This document shows, piece after piece, positions 17,079 through 26,028 of a DNA stretch of 64,000 nt. The notes below the pieces were generated by a model. It had not been told where the DNA came from and did not search any database. It was given only the letters and a program-made list of their open reading frames with translations. The position numbers and the translations under genes were made by a program. The stretch covers positions 1 to 64,000 of the forward strand of contig NZ_JMIR01000022.1 in assembly GCF_000714935.1 (NCBI RefSeq), given 5' to 3'. This stretch comes from Tumebacillus flagellatus. Lineage in GTDB: Bacteria; Bacillota; Bacilli; Tumebacillales; Tumebacillaceae. The first letter of the stretch is position 1. Every line of letters starts with the position of its first letter.

Positions 17079-17172
17079 GTATACCACCTTCCCGTGCCTG
17101 AAATCTACCGTTGTAAGCAGTCTAACACGGTTTCGCTTACGCTCGCAATCACTTAAAAGCTGTAGATTGTAG

Positions 17173-17202
17173 TTGATAGAATCCCCTTACCAACGATATA
17201 AT
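17173..17202 (+). promoter_or_regulatory. Promoter of the double-HTH gene
   Basis: TTGATA (-35) and a perfect TATAAT (-10) with 18-bp spacing, 70 bases before the start at 17272. Confidence 0.7.
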
Positions 17203-17271
17203 TTCCATATCATCTTGCAAGCAAAACTTAGCACCAGCAATAGATTGCAACATTTCAACGAGGTGAAACTT

Positions 17272-17688
17272 TTGACACTTGGAGAATTTCTGAAGTCGCG
17301 TCGAGAAGCGAACGGATTGTCCACCCGCAAAGTCGAAGAGATGTGCGGCGTATCCGACACGTTTATCTCGCTTCTGGAGAACGAGAAGCGCGCGCCCTCG
17401 CCCGACACTTTGCAAAAGCTCTCCCGTCCCTACGGCGTCTCGTATTATGAGTTGCTTCAACAGGGCGGCTTCTTGCCGGAGCATGCGTGGCTGGCGTTGA
17501 CGCTCAATTTGCTGCGCCGCGAGCTCGGCCTCGGCCAAGAGGATTTTGCGGCGGAACTGGGCCTGTCTTTGGAGCAATGGCAGACGATCGAAGCCGGCGG
17601 CGAGATTCCGCCTCAGGCGCTGGAAACGCTTGGCGCGCGCTTTGGCACCACAACATTATCTCAACTGTTGCAACGCGACCGCGCCTAG
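17272..17688 (+). CDS. Xre-family regulator with two HTH units
   Basis: A 138-residue protein. Residues 3-65 are a clear Cro/CI HTH (FLKSRREANGLSTRKVEEMCGVSDTFISLLENEKRAPSPDTLQKLSRPYGVSYYELL). Residues 80-135 look like a second, degenerate HTH (LLRRELGLGQEDFAAELGLSLEQWQTIEAGGEIPPQALETLGARFG). It starts at TTG 17272 with GAGGTG a few bases upstream; the frame upstream of this lies inside the promoter. Divergent from a second Xre gene. Function unknown. Confidence 0.85.
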   Translation: MTLGEFLKSRREANGLSTRKVEEMCGVSDTFISLLENEKRAPSPDTLQKLSRPYGVSYYELLQQGGFLPEHAWLALTLNLLRRELGLGQEDFAAELGLSLEQWQTIEAGGEIPPQALETLGARFGTTTLSQLLQRDRA

Positions 17689-17714
17689 TTTTTTCGAGGA
17701 TGCGGTCTTTTTTT
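17678..17714 (+). terminator. Terminator overlapping the end of the double-HTH gene
   Basis: GACCGC/GCGGTC stem with T7; the gene's stop codon lies in the loop. Confidence 0.75.
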
Positions 17715-17846
17715 CCCGCTCAGGGGATCAGGGGTTTTCCCGCGCAACATGGGGAGTTCCCCCGATTTCGGTTCGCATTTCGAGCTTCTATACTGAGGAC
17801 ATCGAAAGCGCACCGCATTTCACCCCCCCCTGAGGAGGAACCCTAT

Positions 17847-19127
17847 ATGTTCTGTCATCAATGCGAGCAAACCCCGTCCGGCGGTTGCAAAGTCATCGGC
17901 GTCTGCGGCAAAAACGAAGAGATCGCGTCTTTGCAAGACACTCTCGTGTTCGGCCTCAAAGGCATCGCGGCGTATGCGATGCACGCCCGCCAACTCGGCT
18001 GCAGCGACCCGTTCGTCGACGCGACCACGCACGAAGCGCTCTACATGACCTTGACCAACTCGAACTTCAACCTGCAAGAACACCTCGACATGGCGATGAA
18101 AGTCGGCCAATCGGCGATCCGCATCATGGAAGTCCTCGACAACGCGCACACCTCGCACTTCGGCGTGCCGGAACCGATTCGCGTGTCGCAAAATAAAATT
18201 GAAGGCAAGTCGATCGTCGTCACCGGCCACAACTTGCATGCGCTCGAAGAACTGTTGATCCAAACCGAGGGCAAGGGCATCAACGTCTACACCCACTCCG
18301 AGATGCTCCCGGCGCACGGCTACCCGGCGCTCAAGAAATTCGCGCACCTGAAGGGCAACGTCGGCAAAGCTTGGTACGACCAACGCCAGCTGTTCGAGAA
18401 GTTCCCCGGCGCGATTCTCGCGACCACCAACTGCGTCATGCCGATTCGCGGCACCTATGCCGACCGCATGTTCTCGCTGGATGTAGCGGGCCTTGAAGGC
18501 GTGCAGAAGATCGAAAACTTGGACTTCACCCCGCTGATCGAGCGCGCGCTGGAACTGCCGGCAGCGTACATCGAATCCGGTGAATCCCTGCTCACCGGCT
18601 TCCACCACGACACCGTCATCAACATCGCGCCGGAAATTCTCGACGCGGTCAAAGCGGGCAAGATCAAGCGCTTTTTCGTCATCGCAGGCTGCGACGCACC
18701 GGGCAAGGGCGGCGAATACTACCGCGAACTGGCGACCTCGATTCCGGACGACTGCGTCATCCTGACCACCTCGTGCGGAAAATTCCGCTTCAACGACGTG
18801 GAGTACGGCACGATCGACGGCATTCCGCGCTACATCGACCTCGGCCAATGCAACAACTCGATTTCCACCGTCAAAATCGCGATGGCGCTCGCCGACGCGC
18901 TCGGCTGCGAAGTCAAAGATCTGCCGGTCTCCATCGTGCTTTCTTGGTTTGAACAAAAAGCGGTCGCCATTCTGCTCGGCCTCTTCTCGCTGGGCATCAC
19001 CGACATCCGCATCGGTCCGAAAGCGCCGGACTTCATCTCGCCGGGAGTGCTCGCCGTCCTGCAAGAGAAATTCGGCTTGAAGCTGATCGGAGAAGCACAT
19101 CAAGACCTGCTCGAAATGCTCAACTAG
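17847..19127 (+). CDS. hcp: Hybrid cluster protein (hydroxylamine/NO reductase family)
   Basis: A 426-residue short-form (class III) hybrid cluster protein, an iron-sulfur enzyme linked to hydroxylamine and nitric oxide reduction under low oxygen. The N-terminal Cys cluster FCHQCEQTPSGGCKVIGVCGK binds a cubane cluster. Conserved hybrid-cluster ligands are seen as VTGHNLHALEE (His), THSEMLPAHGYP (Glu), ATTNCVMP (Cys), GCDAPGKGG and TTSCGKFRF (Cys). The start at 17847 has TGAGGAGGAA upstream. The PduL-AckA fusion follows 37 bases later on the same strand, so the two may be co-transcribed. Confidence 0.95.
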   Translation: MFCHQCEQTPSGGCKVIGVCGKNEEIASLQDTLVFGLKGIAAYAMHARQLGCSDPFVDATTHEALYMTLTNSNFNLQEHLDMAMKVGQSAIRIMEVLDNAHTSHFGVPEPIRVSQNKIEGKSIVVTGHNLHALEELLIQTEGKGINVYTHSEMLPAHGYPALKKFAHLKGNVGKAWYDQRQLFEKFPGAILATTNCVMPIRGTYADRMFSLDVAGLEGVQKIENLDFTPLIERALELPAAYIESGESLLTGFHHDTVINIAPEILDAVKAGKIKRFFVIAGCDAPGKGGEYYRELATSIPDDCVILTTSCGKFRFNDVEYGTIDGIPRYIDLGQCNNSISTVKIAMALADALGCEVKDLPVSIVLSWFEQKAVAILLGLFSLGITDIRIGPKAPDFISPGVLAVLQEKFGLKLIGEAHQDLLEMLN

Positions 19128-19143
19128 AAATAATGCTCAACTA
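19116..19143 (+). repeat. Short direct repeat at the end of hcp
   Basis: AATGCTCAACTA occurs at the hcp stop (19116-19127) and again after 4 bases (19132-19143). The second copy fills the spacer before the next gene. It looks like a local duplication. Confidence 0.7.
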
Positions 19144-19164
19144 ATCAAAGCGAGGTACTGAACC

Positions 19165-20865
19165 ATGCGTGTCCCTGCAGGCGTCTCGAACCGCCACGTG
19201 CACCTCACCCAAGCGCACGCCGACATTCTGTTCGGCCGCGACTACTCTTTCAAAAAGTGGAAAGACCTGCGCCAGCCCGGCCAATTCGCTTGCGAAGAGA
19301 CCGTCACCCTCCAAGGTCCCAAAGGCACGATCCAAAATGTGCGGGTGCTCGGGCCGGTGCGTTCCTACTCGCAAGTGGAAGTTTCCAAAACCGATTGTTT
19401 CGTGCTGGGGGTTACGCCCCCGGTGCGCGACTCCGGCGATCTCCGCGAAACGCCGGGGGTGCGGATCATCGGTCCCAAAGGTACGGTCGAACTGGAGTCG
19501 GGCGTCATCTTGCCGTTTCGCCACATTCACCTGCATCCAGACGATGCGGCGGAATTGGGCGTCCAAGACAAACAGCTCGTCGCGGTGAAAACGTTTGGCG
19601 AGCGCTCCGTGATTTTGGAAAACGTGCTCTGCCGCGTGCATCCGCAATACCGCCTCGAGTTTCACATCGACACCGATGAAGCCAACGCAGCCGGTCTGCG
19701 AAACGGCGACCTCGTCCAAGTCGTCCACGTCGATGCGTTCCACGAACTGCGCACCTTCAAACCGCAACGCGTGCTCGTCGTCAACTGCGGCAGTTCGTCG
19801 GTGAAGTACAAACTGTACCAGATGCCGGACGAAGTCATCCTTGCAGAAGGCAATCTGGAGCGGGCGCAATACGAATCGTTGGAAGAGGTCTTTACAGCGA
19901 TTTTTGCAGGAGTAGAGGGCGGAATCGACGCGGTTGCACACCGCATCGTTCATGGGGCAGACCTGTTTCAAACTTCGGTGCGCCTCACGGAAGACGCGCT
20001 GGCGAAGATCGAGAGCGTGTCGCACTTGGCGCCGCTGCACAACCCGATCAACCTGGCGGGCGTGCGCGAATCCTTGCGCCGCCTCCCCGATGTGCCGCAC
20101 GTCGCCGTGTTCGACACCTCGTTCCACCAGACGATGCCGCCAAGTTCGTACCTCTATGCGATTCCGTACGAGCTCTACGAAAAACACCGCATCCGCAAAT
20201 ACGGCTTCCACGGTTCGTCTCACCGTTATGTCGTCGAACGCGCCGAGCAACTGCTCGACATCCCGCGCGACAAGCTGCGCATCATCTCGTGCCACATCGG
20301 CAACGGCGTCTCCGTGACCGCCGTGCGCAACGGTCAATCGTACGATACGTCGATGGGTCTGACACCCCTGGCTGGTGTCACAATGGGGACCCGTTCCGGC
20401 AACATCGACCCCGGTATCATCCCGCATGTGGAAGAACTGGAGGGCATGACGACCGCCGAAGTGCTCGACATGCTGAATCACAAAAGCGGTTTGCTCGGCG
20501 TTTCCGGCGTCTCCAACGATGTGCGGACGCTGCTGGAGCACGCGGAGCAAGGGCATGAACGCGCCCAACTCGCGCTGGATTTGTTCGTCGCGAAATTGCA
20601 CAAGTACATCGGCCTGTCGCTCGCCCGTCTGAACGGGGCGGACGCGATCGTGTTCACCGCGGGCATCGGCGAGAATTCCGCGAAGCTGCGCGAGCGGATC
20701 TGCCAAGGCTTGGAGTATGCGGGGATCTTCCTCGACCCGTCGCAAAACTGGGACGGCCACGGCGAGCGCCTGATCTCCAGCCGCTACTCCCCGGTGAAGG
20801 TGCTCGTGATCCCGACCAACGAAGAGCTGATCATGGCGCGCGATGCGTATCAGCTAACCGTCTAA
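19165..20865 (+). CDS. Bifunctional PduL phosphotransacylase-acetate kinase fusion
   Basis: A 566-residue protein with two enzymes in one chain. Residues 1-198 match PduL-type phosphate acyltransferase, with the metal-binding SNRHVHLT near the start and RHIHLHP at about 117-123. Residues 200-566 match acetate kinase: VNCGSSSVKY, HRIVHG, FDTSFHQTMP, YGFHGSSHRYV, HIGNGVSVTA, GTRSGNIDPG, FTAGIGENS and TNEELIMAR. The kinase lacks part of the usual stretch between the first phosphate loop and HRIVHG, so this part is shorter than the roughly 400 residues of free AckA. Together they would turn acyl-CoA plus phosphate plus ADP into acid, CoA and ATP. One continuous frame, with GAGGT before the ATG. 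Confidence 0.93.
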   Translation: MRVPAGVSNRHVHLTQAHADILFGRDYSFKKWKDLRQPGQFACEETVTLQGPKGTIQNVRVLGPVRSYSQVEVSKTDCFVLGVTPPVRDSGDLRETPGVRIIGPKGTVELESGVILPFRHIHLHPDDAAELGVQDKQLVAVKTFGERSVILENVLCRVHPQYRLEFHIDTDEANAAGLRNGDLVQVVHVDAFHELRTFKPQRVLVVNCGSSSVKYKLYQMPDEVILAEGNLERAQYESLEEVFTAIFAGVEGGIDAVAHRIVHGADLFQTSVRLTEDALAKIESVSHLAPLHNPINLAGVRESLRRLPDVPHVAVFDTSFHQTMPPSSYLYAIPYELYEKHRIRKYGFHGSSHRYVVERAEQLLDIPRDKLRIISCHIGNGVSVTAVRNGQSYDTSMGLTPLAGVTMGTRSGNIDPGIIPHVEELEGMTTAEVLDMLNHKSGLLGVSGVSNDVRTLLEHAEQGHERAQLALDLFVAKLHKYIGLSLARLNGADAIVFTAGIGENSAKLRERICQGLEYAGIFLDPSQNWDGHGERLISSRYSPVKVLVIPTNEELIMARDAYQLTV

Positions 20866-20875
20866 GAGATTCCAG

Positions 20876-20912
20876 AAAAAAACCAGCCTCACGCGAGGCT
20901 GGTTCTTTTTTT
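20876..20912. terminator. Bidirectional terminator
   Basis: A 10-bp stem AACCAGCCTC/GAGGCTGGTT with flanking A- and T-runs. The stop codon of the minus-strand transporter starts inside it. Confidence 0.92.
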
Positions 20913-22124
20913 CGATTTCTCGTCCTTGGGCAAGAGGAACGTAAGCAAGCCCAAGAGCGGCAGCACGGAGCACACCGTCATCAGCGTGGAGAGGCCGTAG
21001 ATGTCGGCAAACTTGCCGAGCGCGACCGCCCCGATCGCCCCCATGCCAAACGCGAGGCCGGTGATCAAGCCGGACACCAACCCGACGGCGCCCGGAATCA
21101 GCTCTTGCGCGTACACGACCGTCACGGAGAACGACGACGACAGAATCGCGCCCATGCACAGCAAGAGCGGGTACGCCCAGAACAGGCTGACATGCGGGAG
21201 GACGACCGCAAACGGAGCCGCGCCGACCAGCGAGAACAGAATCACGCGCCATTTACCGAAGCGGTCTGCGAGCGGCCCGCCGAAGAACGTGCCGACCGCT
21301 CCCGCCAGCATGAACAGAAACACAAACTTCTGGACGCCGGCGATTTCGAGATGGAATTTCTCCATGAGGAAGAACTGGTAGAAGTTCGAGATCGCCGACG
21401 AGTACCACGAGCGGGCGAACACGATGAGGACGAGCAGGGCGATGGCGAACTTGACGTTTTTGACTTGAATTTCGGAGACGGCTTTCTTGCCTTTTTTGGC
21501 AACGGCGCCGGTGGCGAGTTGCAGGCGGTACCACTTCGAGACGTTAAACAGCACGAAGATCGCGAGCCCCGCCAGCAGCGTAAACCATGCCGCGCCCGGC
21601 TGGCCGAGCGGAACGAAAATCAACGCCGTCATCAGCGGAGCGAGCGATTGCCCGGTGTTGCCGCCGACTTGGTAGATCGACTGCGCAAACCCTTTGCGCG
21701 CGCCGGCCGCCATGTGCGCGACGCGGGAGCCCTCCGGATGGAACACAGCCGAGCCTAAGCCCACAAACATCGCGGCGAACAGCACCCAGCCGAAGCTCGG
21801 AGCGACCGCCAACCCGACCATCCCCGCCATCGACGCGAGCATCCCGAGCGGGAGCAAAAACGGCGACGGGCGTTTGTCGGTGAAGAAGCCGACGCCCGGT
21901 TGCATGATCGATGAGGTCATGTTGAAGAAAAACGAAATCAGACCGACTTGCGTGTAATTGAGCGCCATCGATTTTTCCAAAATCGGGTACAGCGCGGGAA
22001 CGACCGCCTGCATCGCATCGTTGAGCAGATGCACGAGGGAGATCGCGAGCAAGATGCGGTACACAGTGGGTGCCGCCGACGGAGCCGTTCCGGGTGCGGA
22101 AAGCGGCTTGGTCACGGTTTGCAT
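20889..22124 (-). CDS. MFS transporter, fosmidomycin-resistance (Fsr) type
   Basis: A 411-residue, twelve-helix major facilitator. The opening ISLVHLLNDAMQAVVPALYPILEKSMALNYTQVGLI and MQPGVGFFTDKRP motif are characteristic of the Fsr/FsmR branch, which exports fosmidomycin and related compounds. Further motifs GLGSAVFHPEGSRVAHMA and FFGGPLADRFGKWRVI fit the family. The start at 22124 has AAGGGGG ten bases upstream; a frame extension to 22175 has no site. It is monocistronic, and its start lies 90 bases from the broken nitroreductase gene. Confidence 0.92.
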   Translation of the reverse strand: MQTVTKPLSAPGTAPSAAPTVYRILLAISLVHLLNDAMQAVVPALYPILEKSMALNYTQVGLISFFFNMTSSIMQPGVGFFTDKRPSPFLLPLGMLASMAGMVGLAVAPSFGWVLFAAMFVGLGSAVFHPEGSRVAHMAAGARKGFAQSIYQVGGNTGQSLAPLMTALIFVPLGQPGAAWFTLLAGLAIFVLFNVSKWYRLQLATGAVAKKGKKAVSEIQVKNVKFAIALLVLIVFARSWYSSAISNFYQFFLMEKFHLEIAGVQKFVFLFMLAGAVGTFFGGPLADRFGKWRVILFSLVGAAPFAVVLPHVSLFWAYPLLLCMGAILSSSFSVTVVYAQELIPGAVGLVSGLITGLAFGMGAIGAVALGKFADIYGLSTLMTVCSVLPLLGLLTFLLPKDEKSKKRTSLA

Positions 22125-22215
22125 GGTGAGAAATCCCCCTTCTTGGAACCTGATGATGCTCCTAGCATACACCAAATTTCCGTTTCACGAAATCTTCGAA
22201 ACTCTGAGCGAATGA

Positions 22216-22724
22216 GGGGTTGCGGACGGAACGGGCGACTATCAAATTCGCACCGACTCGTCGGCGGGTGCGCTGTATCCGATTGAAACGTACCTGCTCG
22301 TGCACAACGTCGAAGGGTTGGAGCCGGGGCTGTATCATTTGAACGTGCGCGATTGGGTGCTGGAGGGGCTGAAGTTTGGCGACTTGCGCGAGTTTGCGCA
22401 CACCGTCACGCACAATCAGCAAGCCGCAGGCGCGGCGGCGGTGAATTTCGTCTGGACGGCGATGACCGACCGCCAGCGCTGGAAGTATCACGAGCGGACG
22501 TACCGCTGCATCTTCTGGGACGTCGGGCACGTCGCGCACGGCTTGCATCTCGCCGCGCATGGACTGGGGCTCGGGTCGGTCTCGATGGGGCACTGGTTTG
22601 ACGACGAGATGAACGAGTTCCTCGGCCTTGACGGTGTCGACACCTCTCGATCCTGATGACGTCGGTCGGCAAGATCAAGGGCGGGGACTGGCGCGAAGAC
22701 CGCCGCCCTCCAAAACGCGCGTAA
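22216..22724 (+). pseudogene. Broken SagB-type nitroreductase
   Basis: From 22216 the frame reads GVADGTGDYQIRTDSSAGALYPIETYLLVHNVEGLEPGLYH and continues through FVWTAMTDRQRWKYHERTYRCIFWDVGHVAHGLHLAAHGLGLGSVSMG, a typical FMN nitroreductase of the SagB/McbC branch. An in-frame TGA (22213) sits immediately before this, and the N-terminal part (FMN-binding start, about 80 residues) is missing. Near the end, after VDT, an extra TC dinucleotide (CTCT near 22645) shifts the frame; two bases on, the expected SILMTSVGKIKGGDW resumes and ends at 22722-22724. No start codon with a ribosome site exists. Two independent lesions make a decayed gene likely. Confidence 0.8.
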
Positions 22725-22725
22725 G

Positions 22726-22761
22726 AAAAAATCCGGCCTCCGTTGAGGGGTCGGATTTTTA
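22726..22761. terminator. Bidirectional terminator
   Basis: AAAATCCG/CGGATTTT with an inner CCTC/GAGG stem; T-runs on both strands. It serves the pseudogene and the propeller gene ending at 22831. Confidence 0.85.
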
Positions 22762-22830
22762 TTGCGAGCGGGTCGTCCTCGTGCAAAGCCCTCCCGCAAG
22801 TTCCCATGCGGGGCTCCACCAGCACGTTTT

Positions 22831-24075
22831 TTACGCCGGGTCGTACCACGCCAGCACCTCCGACCAATCTCCTTGGTCGTAGTACTCCGGCGGGTTTGCC
22901 AGCCCCGCAATCCACACTCCATTCTCCACAAACACATCCGCCCACTCGCGGGACGCGCGCACCCACGTCAACTTCCCCGCATGCGGCAGGAACTGCGGGT
23001 TCACATCCCCGAACTTGGGCGGCGGCGACGTGAGTTGTTTTTGACTGCCGTTTTGCAGGTTCACTTCATAGAGCTTTGGCAACGGACGCTTCGCCGGGTC
23101 TTGCTCCCACTGGGTCTGCGGGACGCGGGCGACGATGATGTGATCCCGTGAATGCCACGTAAACGCCGTCTCCGATTGCTGATCCGGCGTGAGTTGCCAG
23201 CGCGGGACGGCAGGCAGGTCGCGGACTTGCAGTTTTTTCGGAGAGGCGAGGACGAGGCGGCCCTCGCCCGAGAGAAAGCCAAGGCGGCTGGTGGTCGGCT
23301 CTGCGGGGTCCGGCGGCGCCCATTGGAACCACTGTTCCTTGTTGAGGATGATGCCCAGCGGATGGAACGTCTTGAAGTCACGCGAAACCACGCAGAGCGT
23401 GTTCTGATCCATCGACCACGACGCGGTGGGGTTGGCGATGAACGCGATCCACTCGCCGTCCGGCGACCACTTGAACCCCGACGTGCCGACCGCCAATTGC
23501 GGCAGGCCGTGCGTTTTTAACTTGCCGGGCACATCAAACAGGTGCTGGGCATTCTGCGGCTGCACTTGAAACGCAAGCGGGATGCGGTACAAACTCGGCT
23601 GCGTCCAGCCGCTCGGCAGCAAGTGCGCGTTGGACGAGACCAGAAAACCCCCGCCGTCCGGGAACCATGAGGAATTCCCCACTCCCAGCGCCACGTTCGC
23701 AACCCCTTTCGGCTGACCGGAGCGCAGATCGTTCACATCGAGCACGCCGTCGTCGTTGAAAGCGAGTATGTTTTCCTTGGGCGACCATTGGAGATCATGC
23801 CCGAGGTTGCCGACGCGGTATGATTTTTTCGCGTGCAGGTCGTACGCGCAGAGTTGATCCTTGCGCGAATACGCAATCCACCGCCCGTCATGCGACCATA
23901 CCGGCGTCGAGTCGTCGCCGTCCTGCGTCAATTGCGTCTCCACCCCGCCGCTTTTCACCCACAGATTGCCCGCGCGGATAAACGCAGCTTTCAGTGCCGG
24001 TTCCTTTTTTTCCGCAGAAGAGGTCTGCGGCCAAAGCAACGCCGCCATCAACAACGCCGCTACCCATCTCTTCAT
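22831..24075 (-). CDS. Exported TolB-like beta-propeller protein
   Basis: A 414-residue protein with a signal peptide (MKRWVAALLMAALLWPQTSSA). The mature part has repeated PD40/TolB-type blades: TPVWSHDGRWIAYSRKD, DLQWSPKENILAFND, SSWFPDGGGFLVSS, FKWSPDGEWIAFIA and FTWHSRDHIIVARV. Such propellers bind proteins or sugars outside the membrane. No lipobox Cys is present, so it is probably secreted or wall-associated. The start at 24075 has AGGGGGTG upstream; the MFS gene upstream ends 51 bases before it, so they may share a transcript. Confidence 0.85.
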   Translation of the reverse strand: MKRWVAALLMAALLWPQTSSAEKKEPALKAAFIRAGNLWVKSGGVETQLTQDGDDSTPVWSHDGRWIAYSRKDQLCAYDLHAKKSYRVGNLGHDLQWSPKENILAFNDDGVLDVNDLRSGQPKGVANVALGVGNSSWFPDGGGFLVSSNAHLLPSGWTQPSLYRIPLAFQVQPQNAQHLFDVPGKLKTHGLPQLAVGTSGFKWSPDGEWIAFIANPTASWSMDQNTLCVVSRDFKTFHPLGIILNKEQWFQWAPPDPAEPTTSRLGFLSGEGRLVLASPKKLQVRDLPAVPRWQLTPDQQSETAFTWHSRDHIIVARVPQTQWEQDPAKRPLPKLYEVNLQNGSQKQLTSPPPKFGDVNPQFLPHAGKLTWVRASREWADVFVENGVWIAGLANPPEYYDQGDWSEVLAWYDPA

Positions 24076-24126
24076 AAAAAACACCCCCTGCCTACTGTTT
24101 CCAGCCGACCGGGGGTGCATGCAAAC

Positions 24127-25353
24127 TCACGAAGCCTGATTCGCCGCCTCCGGCGTCTCCACATCCGCTCTAAACATCATGGCGCAGACGACGCCGCCGA
24201 ACGCCATGAGCAGGCCTCCCGCCGCGACGACCGGTTGCACGGTGAAGAAGTCGTTCAGCCAACCCGCGCTAAACATCGCGAGCACTTGGAACCCGTTGGC
24301 AATCGTGTTGATCGTCATCATGGAGCGTCCTTGGTACTCGAATTTCACCCGCGTCTGCATCAGCGTCGCCATCCCGATGTTCAGCCCAATTTGTCCCAAC
24401 GAGAACACGAGCAACGCCGCCGCCGTCGCGTACAGGCTCGGGTACGCCACCATCCCGCCAAGCCCGAGTCCCATGATCACCATCCCCCACGAGACGAAGC
24501 GCTGCATCGACAGCTTGATTTTGGGCATGAACAGGGAAGCGAGAAGCATGCCGATTCCCTGAACGGTGACGAGCGCGCCCATCATTTCCTTCGGCAGCCC
24601 GAGGAAATCCGTCGTGATGAAAATCTCCAACACCGTGATCAACCCGGCACCAAACCCGAACAACACGGTCGACACCATCAACGGACGCAGTACGCGGCTG
24701 TCCCAAGAATACCGGAAGCCCTCCACCATCTCGCTCCAAACTCCCGCCAAACTCTTCTGACTTTTCCCCTGCTCCAGCGTCTCTTCCACTTTCACGCTCT
24801 GCACCAACAGCCAAGTCAGCCCATACAACGCCGCCGTGATCCCAAGCGACCACGCCGCGCCGATCTTCAAGTACAGAAGCGTCGCAATCGGCGAGCCGAT
24901 CAAAAGCATCGTGCTCATCGACATCTGGCGCAGACTCGCCGCCGTCTTGCGGTCTTCCTGCGGCACGAACAAAATCGTAAACGCCGGCGCCGCTGCCCGG
25001 AAAAACAGCGTGCCCACCGCCGACACAAACGAGATCACATAGATCATCACCAGCGACTGCCACACGATCGCCGCGATCAACAGCGCCATCATCACGACGC
25101 GAAACAAGATCGCGCCGAGGATCGTCCGCTTCTTGCGCCATCGGTCGGCAAACACCCCGACCACAAACCCGAACAGAAACACCGGCGCAAACTCACAAAA
25201 CATATTGATCGAAAACGCCACCGACGACCCGCCCGACAAATCCAACACGATAAACATCATCACCATGTTGCGAATCCAGTCGCCGATCTCCGAGCCCCAC
25301 GTCGAGATCCAATATCGCAAAAACCGCGGATTCCCTTTCAAAAAAGCCACCAT
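24127..25353 (-). CDS. MFS exporter (MFS_3/EntS-like)
   Basis: A 408-residue major facilitator with about twelve helices. The opening FLKGNPRFLRYWISTWGSEIGDWIRNMVMMFIVLDLSGGS and FAPVFLFGFVVGVFADRWRKKRTIL segment match the MFS_3/enterobactin-exporter branch often linked to macrolide or siderophore efflux. The ATG at 25353 has GGGAGG nine bases upstream; a GTG three codons earlier overlaps that site. The regulator gene upstream ends 37 bases away on the same strand, forming a regulator-exporter operon. Substrate unknown. Confidence 0.88.
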   Translation of the reverse strand: MVAFLKGNPRFLRYWISTWGSEIGDWIRNMVMMFIVLDLSGGSSVAFSINMFCEFAPVFLFGFVVGVFADRWRKKRTILGAILFRVVMMALLIAAIVWQSLVMIYVISFVSAVGTLFFRAAAPAFTILFVPQEDRKTAASLRQMSMSTMLLIGSPIATLLYLKIGAAWSLGITAALYGLTWLLVQSVKVEETLEQGKSQKSLAGVWSEMVEGFRYSWDSRVLRPLMVSTVLFGFGAGLITVLEIFITTDFLGLPKEMMGALVTVQGIGMLLASLFMPKIKLSMQRFVSWGMVIMGLGLGGMVAYPSLYATAAALLVFSLGQIGLNIGMATLMQTRVKFEYQGRSMMTINTIANGFQVLAMFSAGWLNDFFTVQPVVAAGGLLMAFGGVVCAMMFRADVETPEAANQAS

Positions 25354-25390
25354 CCCGAACACCCTCCCCCGTGTGACTTGCCATTTGCTG

Positions 25391-26011
25391 CTACTTCCCG
25401 TTCGTCACGTCTTCAAACATCGTCCAGAAGAGGCGGTACGACTTCGTGCCCGTGCGCATCGTGCCCCTTTCCTGCCAACGCTTGAGCAGCGCCACCATCT
25501 CGCTGCGCAACTCCGTGTACTCCTCGTCTGTCAGATGCGCAAACCCGATGCTTTCCATGAAGCGCTTGCGCTGCTCCGGCGGCATCGCTTCGAGCTCGCT
25601 CGCCGGGCGGTACAGGCGTTCCATCGCCTCGTCATGCGCCTGCCGATACGACGCCCAGAAATCGTCCATCGCGGCGTCCTTCACGCGTTTCTTGAGCCCT
25701 TTCGTTTCGGCGGTCTCCTGCACGTCGTCCCACTCGATCGAAATCGACATCGCAATCGGCAGGTAGAATTTCTCCACCACGCCCCCGCTCTGGCGCGTCT
25801 CCACCAACTGCAAGAGCCCCACGCGCTCCAACTCGCGCACATGGTAATGCACTTTCGACGGCGGCAGTTGCAAAGCGTCGGCGATCTGCTTGTTCGTGCG
25901 CGGCTCCCAGTCGTCGTAGAGGTTGAGAATCCTCACCCGGAAGTTGTTGGACAGAACTTTCAACTGGTCGAACGATTTGACGATATACGTGCTGTGTTTA
26001 GGGTCTTCCAT
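25391..26011 (-). CDS. ArsR-like winged-helix regulator
   Basis: A 206-residue regulator with an N-terminal winged helix of the ArsR/HTH_20 kind (LSNNFRVRILNLYDDWEPRTNKQIADALQLPPSKVHYHVRELERVGLLQLVETRQSGGVVEKFYLP), then a helical C-terminal half (about 100-200). Proteins of this type often control an adjacent exporter, and an MFS exporter follows 37 bases downstream. The start at 26011 has GGAGGGGG upstream; the frame extends to 26053 into the motif-rich promoter. A cluster of TTGATC motifs lies directly in front of it. Confidence 0.88.
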   Translation of the reverse strand: MEDPKHSTYIVKSFDQLKVLSNNFRVRILNLYDDWEPRTNKQIADALQLPPSKVHYHVRELERVGLLQLVETRQSGGVVEKFYLPIAMSISIEWDDVQETAETKGLKKRVKDAAMDDFWASYRQAHDEAMERLYRPASELEAMPPEQRKRFMESIGFAHLTDEEYTELRSEMVALLKRWQERGTMRTGTKSYRLFWTMFEDVTNGK

Positions 26012-26028
26012 CCGTTGTCCCCCTCCAC

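Noticed and set aside
22300-22656. Intact 118-residue nitroreductase gene
   Set aside because: It covers only the middle of the domain, has no ribosome site, and both ends are broken relative to the family.
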